Source: an uncultured Clostridia bacterium (GTDB lineage Bacteria > Bacillota > Clostridia > Christensenellales > UBA1242). From it: a stretch of 8,996 nucleotides of DNA. The DNA is taken from contig CALVNU010000028.1 in the NCBI GenBank assembly GCA_944349915.1, positions 1 through 8,996 on the forward strand. The letters run 5' to 3'. This document shows, piece after piece, positions 1 through 5,233 of this stretch; the stretch's first letter is position 1; each line of letters begins with the position of its first letter. The translations under genes were made by a program, and so were the position numbers. Below the pieces are notes generated by a model. The model was not told where the DNA came from and made no database searches. It was given only the letters and a program-made list of their open reading frames with translations.

Positions 1-68
1 AAAATTAATAAAAAATGCCAAAAATTTATTAAAAAATAAAAAAATAACAAAAAATTTAAAAAAAACAC
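1..68. promoter_or_regulatory. A-rich upstream region with A-tracts (possible UP element)
   Basis: This stretch is almost entirely A and T, has one G in its first 68 bases, and contains repeated runs of four or more A. It ends directly at the -35 box at 69-74. A-tracts just upstream of -35 often act as UP elements that bind the RNA polymerase alpha C-terminal domain, or as intrinsic bends; that role here is inference. No coding frame is supported. Confidence 0.4.
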
Positions 69-97
69 TTGAAAAACAGCCTAAAAAAGTTTATACT
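69..97 (+). promoter_or_regulatory. Sigma-A-type promoter of the DAC-like gene
   Basis: The -35 box TTGAAA (69-74) is followed after exactly 17 bp by the -10 box TATACT (92-97). Each matches consensus at five of six positions. The predicted start of transcription is near 104, which gives a leader of about 50 nt ending in the ribosome site AAGGAGAG (141-148), five bases before the ATG at 154. Confidence 0.75.
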
Positions 98-153
98 GAA
101 AAAAAGATAAAATAAAAAATAAATAAAAAATAAAATATAAAAGGAGAGATAAT

Positions 154-1521
154 ATGGAAAAAACCGAGTTCTATAATGTTTTGCAAAAACTTATCCTTCC
201 TTTGTTTACTGGCTCTTATATTGAAGGAGAGGCTGTTTCAACCGCGCGTGATAGTGAAGTGGCTCTCGGCAAAAAAAATTCTTTGCTTATCAAGCCGTCC
301 AAGCAAGATGAGTATAGATTTATTTTGAAAAGAGGACAAGCCTTTCAAAATTTTGAAATTGCTCTTTTGCGTTCAATTTTGTCGGAAATCAACACAATCT
401 CAACTTTAAATTTGCAAGACCAAAACTATGTTGAAACTTTGCAATCTCACGCAATAGAAAAATCTATTTGTCGAAGCCTTTGCGACCAAGAAGATACCGT
501 AAATGTTATGTTGGGAATTTTAAGTGAACTTGAAAGATGGGCTTCAAGAACATATGAAGGTAAAAAAATTTCAATATGTACAATCATCAATCTGGCAATT
601 GATATTCAAGAAGCAAATTATATTAAGTATTCCGATGTTATGAATAAAGATTTCTTTGCTCTTTTGACAGATGGAGAAGAATCGGCTATTGAATTTGACA
701 AAAATGGAGATTTGCTTGGTTACACTCAAATTGCTTCAAGAAAGGGCTTGCCTGCAGTTTCGCCATATAAATTTGAGGGCATTGCAAAATATTGTAATGA
801 TAAAAGAATAGGTCTGCTCCTTACTTCAAGTGGAGACTTTTTGATTTTCAAAAATAGAAATCTTTTGTTTGCAAAAAGAAATGGAAACTGGAATGTTTTT
901 TCACATGATGAGGTTATTCAACTGCTTTTGAGTCGTGGGACTTACTCTTTAAAGGACATAAGGCGCTCTGTATATTTTACAGCACTTGACACTTCGTTTG
1001 CATATACTGGGGGATGTTTGATTTATCTTAACAAAGACTCTGTCGAGCAAGCATTAACGCATATTGATGCGCACGATATTGTAATGGAAAAATATTTTGA
1101 AATAAAGAAGGCTCAAGAACTTGAAGAGGCAAGCAAATTATACAACTATCAAAAACTTTCTTCGGTAGAAAAAACTTATCAAGTGCCTTACAGCGTGTTT
1201 TTGCAACATGAACAATGCTATAAAGCACAAGCCCTCCGCAAAATCATCGCGGACAAGCCTTTTCATGAGTTGAATAGAAAACTTCGACAGGAACTTGTTA
1301 GCATGGATGGCGCAACTGTCATTGATAACGATGGAAATATTATTGCAATCGGTGCAATTATCAAGATAGAGGCTGGCAGTGAAGGTGGTGGTCGTCTTGC
1401 TGCTGCTCAAACACTTGCAAAATATGGAATAGCAATAAAAATTTCACAAGATGGCAACTTGACAGCGCTTTACAGCGACAAAAAAAATGGAAAGATAAAA
1501 ACTCTTTTTACTGTAGGGTAG
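154..1521 (+). CDS. Protein with C-terminal diadenylate-cyclase-like (DAC/DisA_N) domain
   Basis: This 455-residue protein begins at an ATG with ribosome site AAGGAGAG at good spacing and ends in TAG. Residues about 270-455 resemble the DAC domain, which in DisA and CdaA joins two ATP into cyclic di-AMP. A helix-strand segment (VYFTALDTSFAYTGG, 273-287) is followed by an inserted helical stretch of roughly 75 residues, then DGATVI (385-390), which matches the nucleotide-contacting DGA motif. Next come GGGRLAA (411-417), where cyclases have GTRHRAA, and IKISQDGNLTAL (428-439), the usual closing strand pair. Loss of the second and third RHR residues could mean altered chemistry, different nucleotide specificity, or a binding-only domain. 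Residues 1-255 are of a type I do not recognise; no signal peptide or membrane helix is visible, so it is probably cytosolic. It appears monocistronic, between its own promoter and a terminator. DAC membership is fairly sure from motifs; enzymatic activity is uncertain. Confidence 0.72.
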   Translation: MEKTEFYNVLQKLILPLFTGSYIEGEAVSTARDSEVALGKKNSLLIKPSKQDEYRFILKRGQAFQNFEIALLRSILSEINTISTLNLQDQNYVETLQSHAIEKSICRSLCDQEDTVNVMLGILSELERWASRTYEGKKISICTIINLAIDIQEANYIKYSDVMNKDFFALLTDGEESAIEFDKNGDLLGYTQIASRKGLPAVSPYKFEGIAKYCNDKRIGLLLTSSGDFLIFKNRNLLFAKRNGNWNVFSHDEVIQLLLSRGTYSLKDIRRSVYFTALDTSFAYTGGCLIYLNKDSVEQALTHIDAHDIVMEKYFEIKKAQELEEASKLYNYQKLSSVEKTYQVPYSVFLQHEQCYKAQALRKIIADKPFHELNRKLRQELVSMDGATVIDNDGNIIAIGAIIKIEAGSEGGGRLAAAQTLAKYGIAIKISQDGNLTALYSDKKNGKIKTLFTVG

Positions 1522-1591
1522 ACTTGTAAAATTTTATGATTAAAAATTTTTATATAACATAGTTATTATACCAATCTAAAATAAATCGTTA

Positions 1592-1626
1592 AATAAAAAA
1601 CGCTAGAAACCTAGCGCTTTTTGTTT
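1592..1626. terminator. Bidirectional intrinsic terminator between convergent genes
   Basis: The stem CGCTAG (1601-1606) pairs with CTAGCG (1611-1616) around an AAAC loop. A T-run follows on the plus strand (CTTTTTG), and a run of A precedes it (AAAAAA, 1595-1600), which reads as a T-run on the minus strand. It sits between the stop of the plus-strand DAC-like gene and the stop of the minus-strand 133-aa gene, so it can end transcription from both sides. Confidence 0.85.
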
Positions 1627-1627
1627 T

Positions 1628-2029
1628 TCATAATTCATATGGGTTTTGTTTTGAAAACCTTTTATCGTTTATAATACTTTCAAGTTCGGAAAGTTCTTCT
1701 TCTGTAAAATAATTTATAAGAGGTTGGCCTTCTTTGTCAATTTTAGAGTTTAAAAGTTTTACATTTATTTCTGCAAAAGTCAAAGTAGCGCGGTTGATAT
1801 ATTTTAAGAAAGAATCTTTGCACGCTTGCATAACATCTTTCAATTTGGTTGACAGTGGAGAATTTGCAATTTCATAGATAATGTTGATTATATCTGTGCC
1901 AGAAGTGCGTGGATTTCTTAATGTCTCATAAACCAAATTTTTATATTCATTGATATTTTTGTTATCAATGGAGACTCTATTATCTAAAGGTTGTTTTGCA
2001 AGATTATTGCTCATAACTTTATTTTTCAT
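1628..2029 (-). CDS. Hypothetical 133-aa cytosolic helical protein
   Basis: I do not recognise this protein. It is supported as a gene by a near-perfect minus-strand promoter, a ribosome site AGGAAGG (complement of 2035-2041) five bases before the ATG, and a terminator just past its TGA stop. A second Met five codons in has no comparable ribosome site, so the upstream start is preferred. The first 25 residues are polar and probably flexible. The remainder looks all-helical, with charged and hydrophobic residues alternating and an acidic segment near the end (TEEELSELESIIND). It has no cysteine motif, signal peptide or membrane helix, and no obvious DNA-binding motif. It is divergent from rnpB and convergent with the DAC-like gene, so its context gives no functional hint beyond a promoter region shared with rnpB. 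Confidence 0.75.
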   Translation of the reverse strand: MKNKVMSNNLAKQPLDNRVSIDNKNINEYKNLVYETLRNPRTSGTDIINIIYEIANSPLSTKLKDVMQACKDSFLKYINRATLTFAEINVKLLNSKIDKEGQPLINYFTEEELSELESIINDKRFSKQNPYEL

Positions 2030-2053
2030 TAGACCCTTCCTTTTTATAATTCT

Positions 2054-2082
2054 ATTTTACACATTTTGCCAACATTTGTCAA
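2054..2082 (-). promoter_or_regulatory. Minus-strand promoter of the 133-aa gene
   Basis: Read on the minus strand, a consensus -35 box TTGACA (complement of 2077-2082) is followed after 17 bp by TAAAAT (complement of 2054-2059). Transcription should begin near 2047, giving a leader of about 17 nt that contains the ribosome site. Confidence 0.8.
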
Positions 2083-2108
2083 TAGAAAATTTATTTTATT
2101 TGACAAAT
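2074..2108. repeat. 9-bp perfect inverted repeat spanning both divergent -35 boxes
   Basis: ATTTGTCAA (2074-2082) and TTGACAAAT (2100-2108) are exact reverse complements separated by 17 bp. Each arm contains the -35 hexamer of one of the two divergent promoters plus the same three following bases (AAT). It may be an operator shared by the two promoters, or two similar promoters placed back to back; the sequence alone does not decide. Confidence 0.6.
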
Positions 2109-2128
2109 ATCTTTGTTTAATATATAAT
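2100..2128 (+). promoter_or_regulatory. rnpB promoter (full consensus)
   Basis: TTGACA (2100-2105) and TATAAT (2123-2128) are both exact consensus hexamers with a 17-bp spacer. This is what is expected for a constitutively and strongly expressed stable RNA. The predicted start is near 2135, two bases before the 5' strand of RNase P helix P1. Confidence 0.92.
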
Positions 2129-2136
2129 ATACCTGT

Positions 2137-2454
2137 CAGTTATGCAGACAATCGCATCGAAAGATGAGGAAAGTCCGAGCATCTAGAGAACATGGTGCAG
2201 GCTAACGGCCTGTGGGGGCGACCCTAAGGAAAGTGCAACAGAAATAAACCGCCAAACTTTTTGGTAAGGATGGAAAGGTGGTGTAAGAGACCACCGAAAA
2301 GTCGGAGACGACTTTTGCTCTGTAAACCCCACCTGATGCAAGGATAGAGGCTTATACGCGTTCTCTCGTGCTTCTATAACCGCTTGAATTTGCAGGCAAC
2401 TGCAAATCTAGATAGATGATTGTCAAATACAGAACTCGGCTTACAGCATAACTG
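2137..2454 (+). ncRNA. rnpB: RNase P RNA, A-type
   Basis: This is the catalytic RNA subunit of ribonuclease P, which cleaves the 5' leader from precursor tRNAs together with the RnpA protein. Helix P1 is formed by CAGTTATGC (2137-2145) and GCATAACTG (2446-2454). The conserved core is visible in order: GAGGAAAGTCCG (CR-I, 5' half of P4), AAAGTGCAACAGAAA followed by TAAACCGCC, GTAAACCCCACC, GCAAGG, AGATAGATGATTGTC, and ACAGAACTCGGCTTA (CR-V, 3' half of P4). The length of about 318 nt and the AACAGAAA/AAACCGCC arrangement fit the ancestral A-type and not the Bacillus B-type. In the P15 region, ATAGAGGC (2344-2351) pairs with GCTTCTAT (2370-2377), so the internal loop that normally carries GGU is nearly closed to an AA bulge (2378-2379). 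No GGU is present there. The gene has its own promoter and terminator. Confidence 0.97.
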
Positions 2455-2477
2455 ATAAAGGCGTTATGCCTTTTTTT
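2446..2477 (+). terminator. rnpB terminator that reuses the P1 strand
   Basis: Two alternative hairpins precede the T-run at 2471-2477. The smaller is AAAGGC (2457-2462) with GCCTTT (2468-2473). The larger pairs GCATAAC (2446-2452), which is the 3' strand of P1, with GTTATGC (2463-2469), an exact copy of part of the 5' P1 strand. Termination just after the mature 3' end is clear; which hairpin acts is inference. Confidence 0.85.
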
Positions 2478-2594
2478 GTTGTAAAAACAACATTTTCTCC
2501 TTTTGTATACAACAATATTATGGTTTTTTATTGTTTTTTAATACACAAATAAAAAATGCTGTTTATTTTTTTTCGTTGTGGCAATAAATTTTGC
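2478..2594 (+). other. AT-rich spacer with weak hairpins after rnpB
   Basis: The spacer contains a small hairpin TGTTGT/ACAACA (2477-2492) and a 10-bp palindrome TTGTATACAA (2503-2512). It also holds an AT-only hairpin AACAATA (2511-2517) with TATTGTT (2529-2535) followed by T residues, which could be a weak back-up terminator. No convincing promoter or ribosome site for the next gene was found; TATTAT at 2516-2521 is a possible but unsupported -10 box. An alternative upstream ATG for the next gene lies at 2556. Confidence 0.3.
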
Positions 2595-3821
2595 ATGAAC
2601 AAAAAAGAGTATATTGCAAAAATTGAAGAATTAATTTTTAATAAAATTAAGTATCATGCGCCAAATTTGAATAGTCTTAACATAGATTTTGACCTTTTAG
2701 AAGTTGTGGGAATTGAAACCTATCTTCCTGTTTTTATTTACAAAAAGCCATTGGATAAAATCTTTTTTGAGGCTTTTAAACGAGCGAAAAAAAGAACGGA
2801 TTTTAATCTTATTTTAACCAAACAGCCTATTGTAAGTGAAAGAAAATTGAAATCGCTTGCAAATTGCAAGGTTATCCTGCCTGAAGAGATGGGGAGCGCG
2901 CTATATTATTCGCTTGATGCATTAAACATAAATTATCCAGCAAGTTCAACCTATCAAACTTGCTATAACAGCCAGTTTTTAGCAATCAATGGCAAAAAAA
3001 TCGAACTTGAGTTTACTCCATTTTATTTACACAAAAAATATTGTGAAAATCATGTGGTTATTGATATCAAAAACTATCTTTGCAATGGTCAAAATTTTTA
3101 TATCACCTTGTCGAATATTGAAAAAACTTGCCAAAAAGTAAGCGTTGAAATGCATCTTCCACTGCCGAGGGGATATTATTTTTTTAAGAAAGACAAAGAT
3201 TGCATAGAAATACAAAACTTGCAAAGCAAAACAAAAGCTTTTTTCAATTTTTTCTCAAAGGGAGCAAAGTTTTCTTTTGCAAATGTTGATGGACTGGAAT
3301 TTTCTTCATTTGCTTGTGTCAATTTTGAATGTGAAATATCTCTTCTTCCAAAGGAGCAAAAGCGGATATATTTTAATTATGGAGATAAAAAATACTGCTT
3401 GAAAAATGCTGTTGAGATGAATGAATTCTTTAATATTTCACAACAAAAGATGTTTGAAACCTTTGATGTTAAGATTAAAACTAAAGATAACAAATTTGAC
3501 GACACTTTCAATCGCTATTTGCCCGAAAAAATCTGGAGAAGCTGGCAAAAAAATGTTCACGATGAGGAAAGTGAAAATGCATATCTAAAAATAAAGAATT
3601 CTATAATAAAAAAATACAAACAGGGCGAGCAAATTGATGAAAATTTTAGGGGACTCAAACAACTCTCTTTGTACCGAAATCAAAGGTGGAAACGGGTTTT
3701 TATTGTTAGAAATGGAGCGCGCTATATGTTTGCCGATAACACACGATATTTTAACTTTACTTTGCTTACAAATGAAATTTTTAAAAAAAACAATGAAATA
3801 TACTTGTCTTTTGACAAATAA
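2595..3821 (+). CDS. Uncharacterised 408-aa protein, possible carbohydrate-enzyme beta-sandwich relative
   Basis: The frame runs from an upstream ATG at 2556. I prefer the ATG at 2595 because the intervening residues (MLFIFFRCGNKFC) look like translated spacer and the protein then begins naturally with MNKKEYIAKIEEL. Neither start has a Shine-Dalgarno site. The protein is basic and rich in Phe, Tyr and Lys, with no signal peptide or membrane helix. Residues about 140-265 alternate strand-like segments. LPKEQKRIYFNYG (about 251-263) followed by FDVKIKTKDNKFDDTFNRYL (about 290-309) faintly recalls the end of the N-terminal beta-sandwich and the linker of GH94/GH36-type sugar phosphorylases (pattern: Leu-Pro-Gly-Glu, then Thr-Pro-Asp and Leu-Asp and Asn-x-Trp-Leu). 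The catalytic alpha/alpha barrel of those enzymes is absent. This resemblance is a weak impression. The gene ends 17 bp before rarA and houses part of the rarA promoter. Confidence 0.75.
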   Translation: MNKKEYIAKIEELIFNKIKYHAPNLNSLNIDFDLLEVVGIETYLPVFIYKKPLDKIFFEAFKRAKKRTDFNLILTKQPIVSERKLKSLANCKVILPEEMGSALYYSLDALNINYPASSTYQTCYNSQFLAINGKKIELEFTPFYLHKKYCENHVVIDIKNYLCNGQNFYITLSNIEKTCQKVSVEMHLPLPRGYYFFKKDKDCIEIQNLQSKTKAFFNFFSKGAKFSFANVDGLEFSSFACVNFECEISLLPKEQKRIYFNYGDKKYCLKNAVEMNEFFNISQQKMFETFDVKIKTKDNKFDDTFNRYLPEKIWRSWQKNVHDEESENAYLKIKNSIIKKYKQGEQIDENFRGLKQLSLYRNQRWKRVFIVRNGARYMFADNTRYFNFTLLTNEIFKKNNEIYLSFDK

Positions 3822-3832
3822 GTGTGTATAAT
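3804..3832 (+). promoter_or_regulatory. rarA promoter predicting a leaderless transcript
   Basis: A perfect -10 box TATAAT (3827-3832) lies 17 bp after TTGTCT (3804-3809), which matches the -35 consensus at four positions. The -35 box is inside the end of the preceding gene. The usual seven-base step from the -10 box places transcription start at about 3839, which is the A of the rarA ATG. No ribosome site precedes that ATG, which agrees with a leaderless mRNA. Confidence 0.65.
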
Positions 3833-3838
3833 GGTGCT

Positions 3839-5098
3839 ATGGAAAACAGAGTTCCTCTTGCAGAAAGAATGAGGCCAACATCTTTTGATGAATTTGTTGG
3901 ACAAGAACATATTGTTGGTAAAAACACACTTCTGTATCGTGCAATCAAATATGGCACACTCGGCAGTTGTATTTTTTATGGCCCGCCAGGAACTGGAAAA
4001 ACAACACTTGGAAACATTATTGCCAAAACTTTGCGCGCCAATTATGTTAAACTTAACGCAGTTACAAGTGGCGTTGCCGATGCAAAAGCGGTTATTGAAA
4101 GAGCGAGAACAGACAAGGCGATGCTTGGCAGAGATACTTTTTTAATTCTTGACGAGTGTCATCGCTGGAACAAGGCTCAATCCGATTGTGTTCTTGAAGC
4201 AATAGAGAACGGAGATATTTATCTTATAGGAACAACGACAGAAAATCCGTACACATCAATGACGAGAGCAATTGTGTCAAGATGTAGAATTTTTGAGTTT
4301 AAACCATTGACTTCAAAGGATATCATTTCTGCTCTGCAACGAGCGCTAAAAGATAAAGAACGCGGTCTTGGCAATTTGAATGTTGATGTTGAAGATGATG
4401 CTTTAAAATATATTGCATTTGCTTCTTCCGGCGACCTTAGAAACGCTTTAAACAGTTTGGAACTTGCAGTTATGACAACTCCAGCAAGCAAGGACAGGAT
4501 GATACATATAACGCGCGAGATTGCAGAACAATCGACAGATAAAAAGGCGCTTAGCCTTGATGAAAATATGTATTATGATGTGTTATCGGCATTTTGCAAA
4601 TCTTTGCGAGGTTGTGATACAGAGGCGGCTTTATTTTATAGTCAACGCCTTATCAATGCAGGTTGCGACCCAATGATTATTGCAAGAAGACTTGTTGCAC
4701 ACGCATCGGAAGATGTGGGTATGGCCGATTCAAACGCCTTGCTTCTTGCAACAAGCGCTATGTATGCCGTTGAAAAAATGGGAGCGCCGGAAGGATTGAT
4801 ACCTTTGTCTCATGCAATCATTTATGTTTGTGAAGCAGAAAAATCAAACTCTGTTGTCAAAGCAATGGGACTTGCAAAAGATGATGCTATCAACTTTAAT
4901 GACAACAAAGTGCCAAATCATCTTAAAAATCATCCGTCAACAAACAAAGACGGGCATGGGCAATATAAATATCCACATGATTATGGCGGATATGTAAAAC
5001 AGCAGTATATGCCAGATTCTTTGAAAGATAGGGTGTATTACACGCCAAGCCAGAATGGTAGAGAGAAAAATTTGGTTAGAAAAAAATTTAGAACATAA
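3839..5098 (+). CDS. rarA: Replication-associated recombination protein A (RarA/MgsA), AAA+ ATPase
   Basis: RarA is a cytosolic AAA+ ATPase of the clamp-loader/RuvB-like group that acts at stalled replication forks and single-strand gaps. This 419-residue protein has the usual family length and layout. Visible motifs are Walker A GPPGTGKTT (48-56), a Walker B box DECHR (105-109), sensor 1 TTTEN (132-136), an arginine finger in AIVSRCR (R148), and sensor 2 GDLRNAL (198-204). The C-terminal RarA-specific tetramerisation region contains GCDPMIIARRLVAHASEDVG, VPNHLKN and YKYPHDYGGYVKQQYMPD. The frame remains open upstream to a GTG at 3824, but those five codons overlap the -10 box, so the ATG at 3839 is chosen. 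It follows the 408-aa gene by 17 bp and may be co-transcribed with it in addition to using its own promoter. Nothing in the ATPase motifs looks damaged. Identification is very secure. Confidence 0.97.
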   Translation: MENRVPLAERMRPTSFDEFVGQEHIVGKNTLLYRAIKYGTLGSCIFYGPPGTGKTTLGNIIAKTLRANYVKLNAVTSGVADAKAVIERARTDKAMLGRDTFLILDECHRWNKAQSDCVLEAIENGDIYLIGTTTENPYTSMTRAIVSRCRIFEFKPLTSKDIISALQRALKDKERGLGNLNVDVEDDALKYIAFASSGDLRNALNSLELAVMTTPASKDRMIHITREIAEQSTDKKALSLDENMYYDVLSAFCKSLRGCDTEAALFYSQRLINAGCDPMIIARRLVAHASEDVGMADSNALLLATSAMYAVEKMGAPEGLIPLSHAIIYVCEAEKSNSVVKAMGLAKDDAINFNDNKVPNHLKNHPSTNKDGHGQYKYPHDYGGYVKQQYMPDSLKDRVYYTPSQNGREKNLVRKKFRT

Positions 5099-5191
5099 AT
5101 GGTAAAAGGATTTGCTTTAAAAAATTTAAAAATACAAAAACAGATAAAACTTGCTCGAAGAAAATTAGCACATCAAAAGAAATATGCTTGA
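5099..5191 (+). CDS. Possible 30-aa basic small ORF
   Basis: An ATG starting at the last base pair after the rarA stop opens a 30-codon frame ending in TGA at 5189-5191. The peptide would be very basic (many Lys and Arg, no acidic residues). No ribosome site is present, but translational coupling to rarA is possible because the start directly abuts the stop. AT-rich intergenic DNA easily yields lysine-rich frames, so it is probably chance. Confidence 0.15.
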   Translation: MVKGFALKNLKIQKQIKLARRKLAHQKKYA

Positions 5192-5233
5192 TGAAAGAAA
5201 GAATTAAAAAATAAAAATTAAAAGGATAAGTTT

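Noticed and set aside
1028..1410. Minus-strand frames inside the DAC-like gene
   Set aside because: They overlap a well-supported plus-strand gene, have no ribosome sites, and show no recognisable protein features.
2137..2454. B-type (Bacillus) RNase P RNA
   Set aside because: The core shows the A-type order (AACAGAAA, AAACCGCC, P15-region hairpin) and lacks the B-type P10.1/P5.1 features.
3811..3832. TTGACA at 3811-3816 as the -35 box of rarA
   Set aside because: It is only 10 bp from the -10 box, too close for sigma-A recognition; TTGTCT at 3804 has the correct 17-bp spacing.
3824..3838. GTG at 3824 as the rarA start
   Set aside because: The extra five codons overlap the -10 box, lack a ribosome site, and are not part of the RarA family N-terminus, which begins near MENRVPLAERMRP.
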